Positions 16,709 to 25,295 of a stretch of DNA of 64,000 nucleotides are shown piece after piece (position 1 is the first letter of the stretch; every line of letters begins with the position of its first letter). Source of the DNA: Thiomicrorhabdus lithotrophica (lineage in GTDB: Bacteria; Pseudomonadota; Gammaproteobacteria; Thiomicrospirales; Thiomicrospiraceae); NCBI RefSeq assembly GCF_029201445.1, contig NZ_CP102381.1, positions 372,001 to 436,000 on the forward strand, given 5' to 3'. The position numbers were made by a program, and so were the translations under genes. A model generated the notes under the pieces. The model saw only the letters and a list, made by a program, of their open reading frames with translations, did not search any database and was not told the DNA's origin.

Positions 16709-17401
16709 TTAAAGTTGAAAGTCACGGATGGTTTGCAACGTAAGAGACTCTTCATGTTGAACTTTATGTACAGGAAGGTTTGTCCAGTTTTCTAGCCCTT
16801 GGGCGTGATTTGTTTCGTTGCTAAAGTTTAAGATAATTGAATGCGCCTTTAACCCCGCTTGTTCTATGGCCGCAAGACTAAGTAGGGTATGGTTTATACA
16901 GCCTAACTGGTTTTTAACCACTAAGATAACAGGCAGTCCAAGTGCTTGAGCTAAGTCTTTATTTAATCCATCTGAACAGATAGGGGAATAAAACCCGCCT
17001 GCACCTTCAACAAGAAGGAAGTCACCTTCTTCCAGTTGAGAGCTTGCTTGGCATGCAGTAAGCAAGTCTTGGGTGGATATTACCAGGCCTGCTCGTTCTA
17101 TCGCTGTTTGCGGTGAGATAGGCGGTTCATATTGATAAGGACAAATGGTTTGTAAAGATTCATTTGACTGACAGGACTGCTGTAAAAACAAGGCGTCCTC
17201 ACTCAGTAAGCTACCATCGGCTTGCTTTATACAGCCTGAAGCAATGGGCTTACGGGGTATGACCTGGTAGCCTTTTTGAATCAACGTATGAGCAATGCAG
17301 CCTGCAACGTAGGTTTTTCCTACATCGGTGTCGGTGCCTGTAATAAAAAAACCACCAGGCGAATTACCAGGCCTGGTGGTTTTATTTAACGATTCATTCA
17401 T
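16709..17401 (-). CDS. bioD: Dethiobiotin synthetase BioD
   Basis: A 230-residue ATP-dependent enzyme that closes the ureido ring in biotin synthesis. The P-loop FFITGTDTDVGKTYVA begins at about residue 18; PRKPIASG and LVEGAGGFYSP are further family motifs. The only plausible start is ATG at 17401, because no ATG, GTG or TTG lies between it and the P-loop. Residues 8-17 (TTRPGNSPGG) are extra relative to most BioD proteins and are encoded by the palindrome/hairpin at 17351-17380. It is 5 bp after purC on the same strand; bioA lies elsewhere (31.3 kb). Confidence 0.92.
   Translation of the reverse strand: MNESLNKTTRPGNSPGGFFITGTDTDVGKTYVAGCIAHTLIQKGYQVIPRKPIASGCIKQADGSLLSEDALFLQQSCQSNESLQTICPYQYEPPISPQTAIERAGLVISTQDLLTACQASSQLEEGDFLLVEGAGGFYSPICSDGLNKDLAQALGLPVILVVKNQLGCINHTLLSLAAIEQAGLKAHSIILNFSNETNHAQGLENWTNLPVHKVQHEESLTLQTIRDFQL
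17094..17101. repeat. Palindrome copy 6 (core)
   Basis: CAGGCCTG inside bioD, read on the minus strand as A-G-L-V; the left flank TTAC matches the consensus. Confidence 0.85.
17345..17380 (-). terminator. Terminator-like hairpin within the first codons of bioD
   Basis: On the minus strand ACCACCAGGC and GCCTGGTGGT form a perfect 10-bp inverted repeat with a 10-base loop, followed at once by seven T. This has the form of an intrinsic terminator, yet lies between codons 8 and 20 of bioD, about 25 bp after the purC stop. It could end most purC transcripts or attenuate bioD. Structure is seen; function is inferred. Confidence 0.6.
17366..17377. repeat. Palindrome copy 7 (12 bp)
   Basis: ACCAGGCCTGGT in the bioD N-terminal codons, read as T-R-P-G, one of only two genic copies outside the G-L frame. 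It overlaps one arm and the loop of the bioD hairpin. Confidence 0.9.
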
Positions 17402-17406
17402 TGGGT

Positions 17407-18297
17407 TTATAGGTTTTCAGTTAAACGAGCTTGCGCTTCTTGATACTTTTCAAATGTTTTGCAGACCACTTCTTCAGGAAGTTCTGGAGCTGTTTTTGGA
17501 TTTTTGTCCCAGTCCAAACTGTCTAGGTAATCACGGATGTACTGTTTGTCGAAGCTTGGAGGGTTGCTTCCAACTTCATAGCTAGATGCTGGCCAGAAAC
17601 GTGAACTATCTGGAGTGAGCGCTTCATCAATAAGATAGATAGTGCCTTGATCGTCTTCACCAAATTCAAACTTAGTGTCGGCGATAATAATCCCTCTTTC
17701 AAGGGCAAACTCAGCTGCCGCTTTATAAAGTTGAATACTTAGCTCGCGCACTTTGTTTGATTTTTCTTCACCCATGATTTCGACTAACTGTTCAAAGCTG
17801 ATGTTTTCATCATGATCGCCTTGCTCGGCTTTGGTAGAGGGGGTGAATAGAGGCTCAGGTAGCTGAGAGGCTTGTTTTAGACCTTCTGGTAGAGCAATAC
17901 CACAAACACTCTGCTTCTTTTTATATTCTTTCCAACCAGAACCGACTAAGTAACCGCGAACAATGGCTTCAACAGGAAGTGGTTTTAATTTTTTTACAAC
18001 CATACCACGGCCATCAAGCTGTTTTAATTCGTCAGCAGTAAGATAGTCAGCTAAACTCATATCTTCTGCTAACTGATTAGGTACGATGTCTCGCATCTTC
18101 TTCATCCAAAACTGAGCAGTATCTGTCAGAATTCGGCCTTTTCCTGGAATAGGTGTTGGCAAAATAGCGTCGTAGGCTGAAATTCTATCGGTTGTGACAA
18201 TTAACATGTGATTATCATCAATATCATAGATGTCACGGACTTTACCTTTACCAATAAGTGGTAGGCTGATTAGGCTGGATTCGTAAAGCGGTTGCAT
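17407..18297 (-). CDS. purC: SAICAR synthase PurC
   Basis: Phosphoribosylaminoimidazole-succinocarboxamide synthase, 296 residues, which joins aspartate to CAIR in purine synthesis. Visible motifs are GKGKVRDIYDIDDNHMLIV, TDRISAYDAILPTPIPGKG, VEAIVRGYLVGSGWKEY and LIDEALTPDSSRFWPA. The length fits the longer PurC subfamily of many proteobacteria and yeast rather than the 237-residue E. coli form. It stands between psiE (8 bp upstream) and bioD (5 bp downstream), so the three are probably co-transcribed. Confidence 0.95.
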   Translation of the reverse strand: MQPLYESSLISLPLIGKGKVRDIYDIDDNHMLIVTTDRISAYDAILPTPIPGKGRILTDTAQFWMKKMRDIVPNQLAEDMSLADYLTADELKQLDGRGMVVKKLKPLPVEAIVRGYLVGSGWKEYKKKQSVCGIALPEGLKQASQLPEPLFTPSTKAEQGDHDENISFEQLVEIMGEEKSNKVRELSIQLYKAAAEFALERGIIIADTKFEFGEDDQGTIYLIDEALTPDSSRFWPASSYEVGSNPPSFDKQYIRDYLDSLDWDKNPKTAPELPEEVVCKTFEKYQEAQARLTENL

Positions 18298-18305
18298 GCT
18301 GATTC

Positions 18306-18800
18306 CTATGTTTTCTGTTTAGATTTTCGTCGGTTCTGGTTTGCTGGATACGGATATTTTGTCGTTCCGTAGCGCAAAATCAAAGTAGACAGCGTAATTA
18401 AAGTAATTGTCGCGGCAACAGCTATCATCTGCCACTCTGTTAAGTCTTTCATTTCTAAAATTAGATATCGTGCCAGCGCGACGATAGCGATATACATTGG
18501 TAATCTGACTGGCAATTTTCCTGAATCTAGATAGATGGCGACCATTGCTAATACTTCTAGATAGAGGAATAATAATAGTAAATCACCAAGGTGTACTTCG
18601 CCGTTTTCAAACATGATCATTACGGCATCAAAGCCAGCAAAAACGGTGGCAATTGCAATGACGACTAAGCCAATGAACTCAATTAGGTGAATACCTTTTT
18701 TGAAATTTTCTTCAGCAGCCTCATTAAATTTTGATTGCGCTGTTTGAGCTACATCTGGGCGGATGACTTCATTACTTTCGACTTTCTCTTCAACTGCCAT
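18306..18800 (-). CDS. PsiE-family membrane protein
   Basis: A 164-residue inner-membrane protein matching the PsiE (phosphate-starvation-inducible E) family. About 35 hydrophilic residues precede four spans (about 42-62, 75-92, 98-113, 120-142), and the tail is basic (NQNRRKSKQKT). The GDLLLLFLYLEVLAMV and LPMYIAIVALARYLIL segments are the family core. The biochemical function of PsiE is unknown. It heads a minus-strand group with purC and bioD and is divergent from rpe, sharing a 173-bp promoter region. Confidence 0.83.
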   Translation of the reverse strand: MAVEEKVESNEVIRPDVAQTAQSKFNEAAEENFKKGIHLIEFIGLVVIAIATVFAGFDAVMIMFENGEVHLGDLLLLFLYLEVLAMVAIYLDSGKLPVRLPMYIAIVALARYLILEMKDLTEWQMIAVAATITLITLSTLILRYGTTKYPYPANQNRRKSKQKT

Positions 18801-18899
18801 TTTGGTATGTCTCGCTATGGATTAATTAAGAAAATTCCATCTAGCTAAAAGTAAGGGCTAGATGAGTTGTTAATCGCCTTCGTTTTATTAGCCATTTTT

Positions 18900-18928
18900 T
18901 TGCCCATTCTATAGGATGCTGGTAAAAT
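18900..18928 (+). promoter_or_regulatory. Sigma-70 type promoter of rpe
   Basis: TTGCCC and TAAAAT are separated by 17 bp and lie about 45 bp before the rpe start. Confidence 0.6.
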
Positions 18929-18973
18929 GCACGAATTATTTTTTAAACATTTACAGATATAAGGTATCTAAAC

Positions 18974-19681
18974 ATGGCTAAACAAGAAAACTGGATTGCT
19001 CCTTCAATCTTATCTGCTGACTTCGCTCAGTTAGGTAAAGACGTAAAAGACGTGATTGCAGCGGGTGCAGACGTTGTTCATTTTGACGTAATGGATAACC
19101 ATTATGTTCCTAACTTAACAATCGGGCCATTAGTTTGTGAATCATTAAAAAACTTTATGGTTGCTGAAGGGGTGAACGCACCTATCGACGCTCACCTTAT
19201 GGTAAAGCCAGTAGATCGTATTATCGGTGACTTTGCTAACGCTGGTGCAGACTACATTACTTTTCACCCAGAGGCGTCTGAGCACATCGATGGTTCTTTA
19301 GGTTTAATTAAGAACGCGGGTCTTAAAGCCGGTTTAGTATTTAACCCAGCAACATCTCTAACTCACCTAGAGCACGTTATGGATAAGATTGATATGATTC
19401 TTATCATGTCTGTAAACCCTGGTTTCGGTGGGCAGTCTTTCATTGATCAAGCGTTAGAAAAGCTACGTCAAGCACGTCAGTTAATCGATGCTTCTGGTCG
19501 TGATATTCGTTTAGAGATTGATGGTGGTGTTAAGGTTGAGAACATTGCTGAAGTCGCCGCTGCAGGTTGTGATACGTTTGTTTCTGGTTCTGGTATCTTT
19601 GGTAAAGCCAATGCATCTGACGCTAACCGTTATGATACGGTTATTCAGCAAATGCGTGCAGAGCTTGCTAAAGCAAAATAA
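18974..19681 (+). CDS. rpe: Ribulose-phosphate 3-epimerase
   Basis: A 235-residue TIM-barrel epimerase that interconverts ribulose 5-phosphate and xylulose 5-phosphate in the Calvin and pentose phosphate cycles. Motifs are [29 protein letters not shown] (catalytic Asp and metal His), [18 protein letters not shown] and LEIDGGV. ATG 18974 follows AAGG. It is first in the rpe-gph-trp arrangement known from many gammaproteobacteria, and a terminator follows, so rpe can be expressed at a higher level than gph. In an autotroph it feeds Rubisco substrate regeneration. Confidence 0.96.
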   Translation: MAKQENWIAPSILSADFAQLGKDVKDVIAAGADVVHFDVMDNHYVPNLTIGPLVCESLKNFMVAEGVNAPIDAHLMVKPVDRIIGDFANAGADYITFHPEASEHIDGSLGLIKNAGLKAGLVFNPATSLTHLEHVMDKIDMILIMSVNPGFGGQSFIDQALEKLRQARQLIDASGRDIRLEIDGGVKVENIAEVAAAGCDTFVSGSGIFGKANASDANRYDTVIQQMRAELAKAK

Positions 19682-19705
19682 ACTAAATTAGGTAAGCCGT
19701 ATACA

Positions 19706-19742
19706 CAAAGCGCTGGTGCTAGATAGCTCCGGCGTTTTGTTG
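19706..19742 (+). terminator. Rho-independent terminator between rpe and gph
   Basis: A stem of about 11 bp (CGCTGGTGCTA against TAGCTCCGGCG, two mismatches) is bordered by ACAAAG and TTTTGTT. It probably reduces read-through from rpe into gph. Confidence 0.75.
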
Positions 19743-19781
19743 TATATGGGAATCAAGAAACATAAAAATAAAGAGACCGTA

Positions 19782-20459
19782 ATGGAAAAGTTAAAACCAG
19801 GTTTTGTTCTATTTGATTTAGACGGTACTTTAATCGACAGTGTGCCAGATTTGGCTTACTGTGTTGATGAAATGATGAAAGCATTGGATATGCCTGTACG
19901 TGGTGAAGCTGCAGTACGTAACTGGGTGGGCAATGGTGTTCAGCGTTTAACAGAACGTGCATTAATTAATGCGGTTGAAGGCATGCCTGACCAAGAGTTA
20001 ATGGATAAAGCTTACCCGATTTTCTTAGAACTTTATAAGCATAACTATTCTCAGCGTAGTCGAATTTATGACGGTGTGGTTGAAGGTATTGAGTGGATTA
20101 TCGAGCAAGGTTACCGTGTTGCTTGTGTGACCAATAAAGCGGAAGCGTTTACGATTCCTCTATTGAAAGATAAAGGATTACACGATTACTTTGAAGTGAT
20201 TGTTTCTGGTGATACCTGCGCAGAGAAAAAGCCGCACCCAATGCCTTTGTTGTACGCTGCCGAAAAGTTAGGCGTGGCGCCGGAAAATGCATTAATGATT
20301 GGTGATTCACGCTCAGACGTTAAGGCTGCACGAGCGGCAGGGTTTCATATTTTCTGTATGACATACGGTTATAACCACGGTGAAGATATTCGTGACTACA
20401 AACCAGATGTTATTGCAGATTCATTTTTAGAATTTAAAGACTATTTAGTGTCTAAATAA
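19782..20459 (+). CDS. gph: Phosphoglycolate phosphatase
   Basis: A 225-residue HAD-superfamily phosphatase. The catalytic motif FDLDGTLIDS is near residue 10, motif II is VACVTNKAEAF, the Lys is in KKPHPMPLLY, and the acidic pair is MIGDSRSDVKAA. It hydrolyses 2-phosphoglycolate, the product of Rubisco oxygenation, and thus supports CO2 fixation. I chose ATG 19782; an upstream in-frame start at 19716 lies inside the rpe terminator and is rejected. HAD substrate calls are less sure than the fold, but the rpe neighbourhood supports Gph. Confidence 0.92.
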   Translation: MEKLKPGFVLFDLDGTLIDSVPDLAYCVDEMMKALDMPVRGEAAVRNWVGNGVQRLTERALINAVEGMPDQELMDKAYPIFLELYKHNYSQRSRIYDGVVEGIEWIIEQGYRVACVTNKAEAFTIPLLKDKGLHDYFEVIVSGDTCAEKKPHPMPLLYAAEKLGVAPENALMIGDSRSDVKAARAAGFHIFCMTYGYNHGEDIRDYKPDVIADSFLEFKDYLVSK

Positions 20460-20482
20460 GTTTTGAGTGTTTTCGGGTTTTA

Positions 20483-20508
20483 TAAACCTACCAGGCCTGG
20501 TAGGTTTA
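20483..20508. repeat. Palindrome copy 8 (26 bp, intergenic)
   Basis: A perfect 26-bp palindrome centred on ACCAGGCCTGGT, 23 bp after the gph stop. It is the longest member of the family and could fold into a 13-bp hairpin, but no T run follows. Confidence 0.9.
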
Positions 20509-20563
20509 AATCTAATATCTGTTTACATTTAGAGAAATTTGTACTAACAATTAGGATGCAAAT

Positions 20564-20701
20564 ATGGCTTTTTTAAAAGCATTGTTACTAGAAGTTTTTC
20601 GACCTTTATTTTGTTCTTTAGCGGGAATTCGCCGCGCCATCGTGTTTAAATATTTAGATTGGAAAGAACGCAAGCAATCATCAAGTAAGGCAGAACAATA
20701 A
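20564..20701 (+). CDS. Small 45-residue protein coupled to trpE
   Basis: A short ORF too small for standard cut-offs: [20 protein letters not shown], then a basic [20 protein letters not shown] tail. AGGA lies 8-9 bp before ATG 20564, and its TAA overlaps the trpE ATG as TAATG, the arrangement of translationally coupled genes. The N-terminal 20 residues are hydrophobic or amphipathic, so it may sit at the membrane. It has only one Trp, so it is not a classical trp leader peptide. I do not recognise a family. Confidence 0.6.
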   Translation: MAFLKALLLEVFRPLFCSLAGIRRAIVFKYLDWKERKQSSSKAEQ

Positions 20702-22206
20702 TGAGCAATGAGCACTTTGCCAACCTCGCAAAACAGGGTTATAGCCGTGCGCCACTAATGCGTACCGTGTTATCTGACTATGATACGCCATTAAGCGTTT
20801 ATCATAAGTTAGCCAAAGGCCCGTACTCTTATCTATTTGAATCCGTGCAAGGCGGTGATAAGTGGGGGCGTTACTCAATTATTGGTTTGCCGTGTAAGAC
20901 ACGTATACAGATTAAGGGTAATCAAATCAAAGAGCTTCGTGGTGACGAGGTTGTACAACATCAGGTGGCCGATGATCCACTTGCATGGGTTGAGGCTTAT
21001 CAAAACCAGTTTAAGGTCTATGAACAACCGGGAATGCCAGTATTTAGTGGTGGACTTGTTGGTTACTTTGGGTATGACACGGTACGTTATGTAGAAGAAC
21101 GTTTACAAAAATCTATGCCTGAAAAAGATGATATTGGTGCGCCAGATATTGAACTGATGGTTTCAGAAGAATTAGTGGTGTTTGATAACTTAAGTGGCCA
21201 GGTTCACGTTATCGTGCATGCGGATTTATCTAAAGCTGATGCGTATTCAACTGCACAGGCACGGTTAGATGAATTGCAGGCTAAGCTGAGTCAGGCGATG
21301 CCAATGCCTGAAGATTCAGCAAGTCAGGATGTGCTGTCAGAATCTGATTTCATCTCTAGCTTTGGTGAAGAGGCCTTTAAAGACGCCGTTTCTAAAATTA
21401 AAGAATACATTCTAGCGGGTGATGCCATGCAAGTGGTGATCTCGCAGCAGATGTCAGTTGATTTTGATGCGGCGCCAATTGATTTATATCGTGCATTGCG
21501 CTATTTGAATCCATCACCATACATGTTCTTTGTCGACATGGATGATTTGCAAATTGTTGGGTCTTCACCAGAGATTCTGGTTCGTTTGGAAGATAACCAG
21601 GTTACGGTTCGTCCAATTGCAGGTACCCGCCGTCGTGGTCTGAACCCAGAAAAAGATAAAGCGTTAGAAGAAGAGTTATTAAACGATCCAAAAGAGTTAG
21701 CAGAACATTTAATGCTGATTGATTTGGGGCGTAACGATGTTGGACGTATAGCGCAAGTGGGTTCGGTTGAATTAACTGAAAAAATGATTGTTGAGCGCTA
21801 TTCTCATGTGATGCATATTGTTTCGAATGTCAACGCTCAAGCCAAGCCAGGCATGAGTGCAATGGACGTATTGCGCGCCACCTTCCCCGCAGGCACTGTA
21901 TCTGGAGCACCTAAAATTCGTGCAATGGAAATCGTTGATGAAATGGAGCCAGTCAAACGTGGTATTTATGCTGGTGCAGTAGGGTATTTAGGTTGGCATG
22001 GAAATATGGATACCGCGATTGCTATTCGTACGGCAGTCATAAAGGACAAAAAACTGTTTGTTCAGGCGGGTGCGGGTATTGTCGCTGACTCGATTCCACA
22101 GCTAGAGTGGGATGAGACTATGAATAAAGGGCGTGCCATTTTCAAAGCGGCACAGTTTGTGACTGAAGGCATGAAAACAGATAACCCAGATGCTGGTCAT
22201 CGGTAG
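20701..22206 (+). CDS. trpE: Anthranilate synthase component I
   Basis: A 501-residue chorismate-using enzyme that makes anthranilate with ammonia from TrpG. The N-terminal tryptophan-feedback element is present as FESVQGG near residue 42. The catalytic domain shows [38 protein letters not shown] and [10 protein letters not shown]. It follows the small ORF with a TAATG junction and is followed by trpG after 26 bp. No Trp-codon leader peptide or attenuator is evident upstream, so control is probably by feedback or by other means. Confidence 0.97.
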   Translation: MSNEHFANLAKQGYSRAPLMRTVLSDYDTPLSVYHKLAKGPYSYLFESVQGGDKWGRYSIIGLPCKTRIQIKGNQIKELRGDEVVQHQVADDPLAWVEAYQNQFKVYEQPGMPVFSGGLVGYFGYDTVRYVEERLQKSMPEKDDIGAPDIELMVSEELVVFDNLSGQVHVIVHADLSKADAYSTAQARLDELQAKLSQAMPMPEDSASQDVLSESDFISSFGEEAFKDAVSKIKEYILAGDAMQVVISQQMSVDFDAAPIDLYRALRYLNPSPYMFFVDMDDLQIVGSSPEILVRLEDNQVTVRPIAGTRRRGLNPEKDKALEEELLNDPKELAEHLMLIDLGRNDVGRIAQVGSVELTEKMIVERYSHVMHIVSNVNAQAKPGMSAMDVLRATFPAGTVSGAPKIRAMEIVDEMEPVKRGIYAGAVGYLGWHGNMDTAIAIRTAVIKDKKLFVQAGAGIVADSIPQLEWDETMNKGRAIFKAAQFVTEGMKTDNPDAGHR

Positions 22207-22232
22207 TTAACCGATTATTAAGGAAAAATAAC

Positions 22233-22823
22233 ATGTTATTAATGATTGATAATTACGACTCTTTTACCTACAACATCGTGCAGTATTTTGGCGAGTTAGG
22301 CCAGCACGTTGAGGTTTATCGTAATGACCAAATTGATATCGAAACGATTCAGACTTTAAACCCAGAATACTTAGTAATTTCACCTGGCCCTTGTACCCCA
22401 ACAGAAGCGGGAGTCTCGGTTGAGGCGATTAAACATTTTGCGGGTAAAATTCCGATTATGGGCGTGTGCTTAGGCCATCAAAGTATTGGTCAGGCCTTTG
22501 GTGGCGATGTAGTGCGCGCTAAACAAGTCATGCATGGTAAAACATCCCCTGTTTTTCATAAAGACGAAGGTATGTTTTCAGGCTTGCCAAATCCTGTACA
22601 AACAACACGCTATCACTCCTTAGTTATTGATCAAAAAACCTTGCCTGATTGTTTAGAAGTTACTGCTTGGACTCAGGATGATAACGGTGAGTTTGATGAG
22701 ATTATGGGGGTGCGTCATAAGACCTTGCCAATTGAGGGTGTCCAGTTTCACCCTGAGTCTATCTTGACCGAGCAAGGTCACCAGATGTTAAAGAACTTCT
22801 TAGATCAAAATAGAGCAAAATAA
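22233..22823 (+). CDS. trpG: Anthranilate synthase component II (glutamine amidotransferase)
   Basis: A 196-residue class-I glutamine amidotransferase that supplies ammonia to TrpE. The N-terminal [19 protein letters not shown], the nucleophile Cys in [16 protein letters not shown] and the His-Glu pair in [14 protein letters not shown] are all intact. The same type can also serve PabB in folate synthesis. The gene is between trpE and trpD, with AAGGAA upstream of ATG 22233. Confidence 0.96.
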   Translation: MLLMIDNYDSFTYNIVQYFGELGQHVEVYRNDQIDIETIQTLNPEYLVISPGPCTPTEAGVSVEAIKHFAGKIPIMGVCLGHQSIGQAFGGDVVRAKQVMHGKTSPVFHKDEGMFSGLPNPVQTTRYHSLVIDQKTLPDCLEVTAWTQDDNGEFDEIMGVRHKTLPIEGVQFHPESILTEQGHQMLKNFLDQNRAK

Positions 22824-22843
22824 ACGCCTTGTAGGAGTTGGAA

Positions 22844-23872
22844 ATGGAATTAAAAGCCGCACTAGAACAACTATTAGAAAGACAGGATTTACATGCAGAG
22901 CAGATGGAATCTGTCATGCACAAGTTAATGTCTGGAAAAGCGACTTCTGCACAAATTGGCGCGATTCTTACAGCCTTAAGAATGAAAGGCGAAACGTTAG
23001 AAGAGATTACTGCTGCGGTTCAAGTGATGCGCAGTTTAGCCACTCCCGTGAGTTTGGCGGATAAGTCTAAGTTGGTCGATACCTGCGGAACGGGTGGTGA
23101 CGGAGCCAATACATTTAATATATCAACGGCGTGCGCTTTTGTGGTTGCCGCCGCAGGTGGAACCGTAGCTAAGCATGGTAATCGCTCTATTTCCAGTAAG
23201 TCAGGCAGTGCAGATGTATTGGAAGCGGCTGGAGTTGATTTAACGTTAACTCCTAAACAAGTGGCTGAATGCATTAATGAAACTGGCGTAGGATTTATGT
23301 TTGCTCAAGCACACCACAGTGCGATGAGACATGTGATTGGTGCACGTAAAGAGATGGGTGTTCGCACAATCTTTAATATGTTAGGGCCACTAACTAATCC
23401 CGCTGGCGCACCGTTTCAAGTAATTGGTGTTTATGATAAAGAACTGACGGTCTTGTTTGCTAAAGTGTTACAGCGTTTAGGTTCTAATCATGTCATGGTA
23501 GTGCATGCTGAAGATGGTCTAGATGAAATTAGTATTGCCAGTAAAACCTATGTGGCAGAATTAAAGCATGGTGAAGTGACAGAGTGGGAAATCGATCCTT
23601 CAGAACACGATATGGATCATCCAAGCTTGAACGATTTATCGGTTGATTCGGCACAAGATAGCATCAATATTATTCGCGCGGTATTTGCCAATAATGACTC
23701 AGCAGCAAAAGATATTGTTTGCTTAAATGCAGGGGCTTCTTTATATGTAGCAGGCCTGGCAGAAAGTTATAAAGATGGCGTGTGTTTAGCACGTAAAATC
23801 ATTGCTGACGGTCTAGCGCAAACTAAATTAAATGAATTTATTGCCAAAACCCAATCATTTAGTAATGCTTAA
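22844..23872 (+). CDS. trpD: Anthranilate phosphoribosyltransferase
   Basis: A 342-residue enzyme that joins anthranilate to PRPP. The PRPP-binding DTCGTGGDGANTFNIST, AKHGNRSISSKSGSADVLEA and the metal-binding DGLDEIS region are intact. I chose ATG 22844 behind GTAGGAG; a TTG at 22838 overlaps the ribosome site. The gene carries palindrome copy 9 near its 3' end. It is 20 bp after trpG. Confidence 0.97.
   Translation: MELKAALEQLLERQDLHAEQMESVMHKLMSGKATSAQIGAILTALRMKGETLEEITAAVQVMRSLATPVSLADKSKLVDTCGTGGDGANTFNISTACAFVVAAAGGTVAKHGNRSISSKSGSADVLEAAGVDLTLTPKQVAECINETGVGFMFAQAHHSAMRHVIGARKEMGVRTIFNMLGPLTNPAGAPFQVIGVYDKELTVLFAKVLQRLGSNHVMVVHAEDGLDEISIASKTYVAELKHGEVTEWEIDPSEHDMDHPSLNDLSVDSAQDSINIIRAVFANNDSAAKDIVCLNAGASLYVAGLAESYKDGVCLARKIIADGLAQTKLNEFIAKTQSFSNA
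23751..23758. repeat. Palindrome copy 9 (core)
   Basis: CAGGCCTG inside trpD, read as A-G-L-A. Confidence 0.85.
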
Positions 23873-23878
23873 ATAATG

Positions 23879-23894
23879 TTACCAGGCCTGGTAA
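23879..23894. repeat. Palindrome copy 10 (16 bp, intergenic)
   Basis: TTACCAGGCCTGGTAA in the 34-bp gap between trpD and the ybaN-like gene, 12 bp before its start, where it may hinder ribosome binding. Confidence 0.9.
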
Positions 23895-23906
23895 GTCCGA
23901 TTTAGC

Positions 23907-24293
23907 ATGTTACATATTGTTAAACGTCAGATGCACTTAATTCTAGGGAGTGTGTTTTTTCTAACAGGCCTGGTAGGAATTGTTTTACCCATCTTGCCAA
24001 CAACGCCATTTATGATTTTGGCGGCAGGGTGTTTTGCAAAAAGTTCTCCTCGTTTTCATCAAGCGCTATTAAATAACCGTTGGATTGGACAAGATTTACA
24101 GCGCTGGGAAAGAGAACGCACCATGTTACGCATTACTAAAATACGCGCGACCTGGGTGATTGTCATCATGTTCTCAATTTCTATTGCGATATTGATGGGT
24201 AAGTTCTGGATACAAGGCATGCTGGTTGGAATTGCAGTAATCCTGTTATTCTTCCTGTGGCGAGTGCCAGAGAGTAAAAACGAATCTCAATAA
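23907..24293 (+). CDS. DUF454 (YbaN-like) inner-membrane protein
   Basis: A 128-residue membrane protein of the DUF454/YbaN family. Two hydrophobic segments near the N-terminus (about 10-45) contain the family signature LPILPTTPFMILAAGCFAKS; two more lie near 79-115. Its function is unknown in general. It sits between trpD and trpC, so it is probably transcribed with the trp genes, but there is no known link to tryptophan. No strong ribosome site precedes ATG 23907; palindrome copy 10 is there instead, and copy 11 falls inside codons 20-22. Confidence 0.85.
   Translation: MLHIVKRQMHLILGSVFFLTGLVGIVLPILPTTPFMILAAGCFAKSSPRFHQALLNNRWIGQDLQRWERERTMLRITKIRATWVIVIMFSISIAILMGKFWIQGMLVGIAVILLFFLWRVPESKNESQ
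23965..23972. repeat. Palindrome copy 11 (core)
   Basis: CAGGCCTG inside the ybaN-like gene, read as T-G-L-V, only 74 bp after copy 10. Confidence 0.85.
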
Positions 24294-24367
24294 TCCATAT
24301 TTAAACCCTAAAATTATAAGTTAGATCAAATATCTGTTTTGTATCAGGTATCAATAAGGAAATCTCT

Positions 24368-25171
24368 ATGAGCGGTACACCAACCATTTTGAAAAAAATT
24401 ATTTTCCGTAAGCTTGAGGAAATTCAAGAGGGTTGCGAACGCATTCCATTAAGAGAGATGAAGCAAAAAGCAATGATGGCTTCCACTACGCCAACCAAAG
24501 GTTTTGCGGATGCAATGCAAGCAAAGTTGGATGCAGGGCAATCAGCGGTGATTGCAGAAATTAAAAAGGCGTCACCAAGTAAAGGCATTTTACGTGATCC
24601 GTTTGATCCAGTAGAAATTGCTAAGAGCTATGAAGCAAATGGTGCGGCGTGTCTGTCTGTATTAACGGATAAAGACTTCTTTCAAGGTTCCAATGAATAC
24701 CTAATGCAAGTACGTGAAGCGGTCGATTTACCGATTATTCGTAAAGACTTTATTGTTGACGACTACCAGGTTTATGAAGCACGTGTGATTGGTGCAGATT
24801 GTATTTTATTAATTGCTGCAGCCATTGGTGATGCACAAATGTATGAATTAACAGAAACTGCTCTTACTTTAGGTATGGACGTTTTAGTGGAGGTACATAA
24901 CGTTGAAGAATTGGAGCGAGCATTGCGTTTACCTCTACCAATGATTGGTATCAATAACCGTGATTTACACTCGTTTGACGTTTCTTTAGAAACGACAATT
25001 AAAATGTTAGATATGATTCCGGATGATCGCATTGTTATTACCGAAAGCGGTATTTTAAGCAAAGAAGATGTTGCTAAAATGCGTGAACATCATGTGAATA
25101 GTTTCTTGGTAGGTGAAGCCTTTATGCGTGCTGAAAACCCAGGTGAAAAATTAGCAGAATTATTTGCATAA
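24368..25171 (+). CDS. trpC: Indole-3-glycerol phosphate synthase
   Basis: A 267-residue TIM-barrel enzyme, stand-alone rather than fused to TrpF. Motifs are [61 protein letters not shown] and ITESGI. It converts carboxyphenylamino-deoxyribulose phosphate to indole glycerol phosphate. AAGGAA lies 8 bp before ATG 24368. An intrinsic terminator follows, so it is the last trp gene here; trpF, trpB and trpA must be elsewhere. Confidence 0.97.
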   Translation: MSGTPTILKKIIFRKLEEIQEGCERIPLREMKQKAMMASTTPTKGFADAMQAKLDAGQSAVIAEIKKASPSKGILRDPFDPVEIAKSYEANGAACLSVLTDKDFFQGSNEYLMQVREAVDLPIIRKDFIVDDYQVYEARVIGADCILLIAAAIGDAQMYELTETALTLGMDVLVEVHNVEELERALRLPLPMIGINNRDLHSFDVSLETTIKMLDMIPDDRIVITESGILSKEDVAKMREHHVNSFLVGEAFMRAENPGEKLAELFA

Positions 25172-25198
25172 AATCTAAATTTTTACTATAAAATTGTC

Positions 25199-25234
25199 AA
25201 GCCCGGTTACATTTTATTGTTGCCGGGTTTTTTT
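25199..25234 (+). terminator. Rho-independent terminator of the trp operon
   Basis: CCCGG and CCGGG are separated by 16 bases and followed by seven T. Confidence 0.75.
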
Positions 25235-25295
25235 GTCTCAAGAATTTTTCCCATAGACAGTTTTGTTCAATTACGTTATTGAATTTAGGAATTTT

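Noticed and set aside
20510-20563. TTTACA/TAACAA promoter for trpE
   Set aside because: The -10 box is poor; a promoter is likely in this gap but cannot be placed with confidence.
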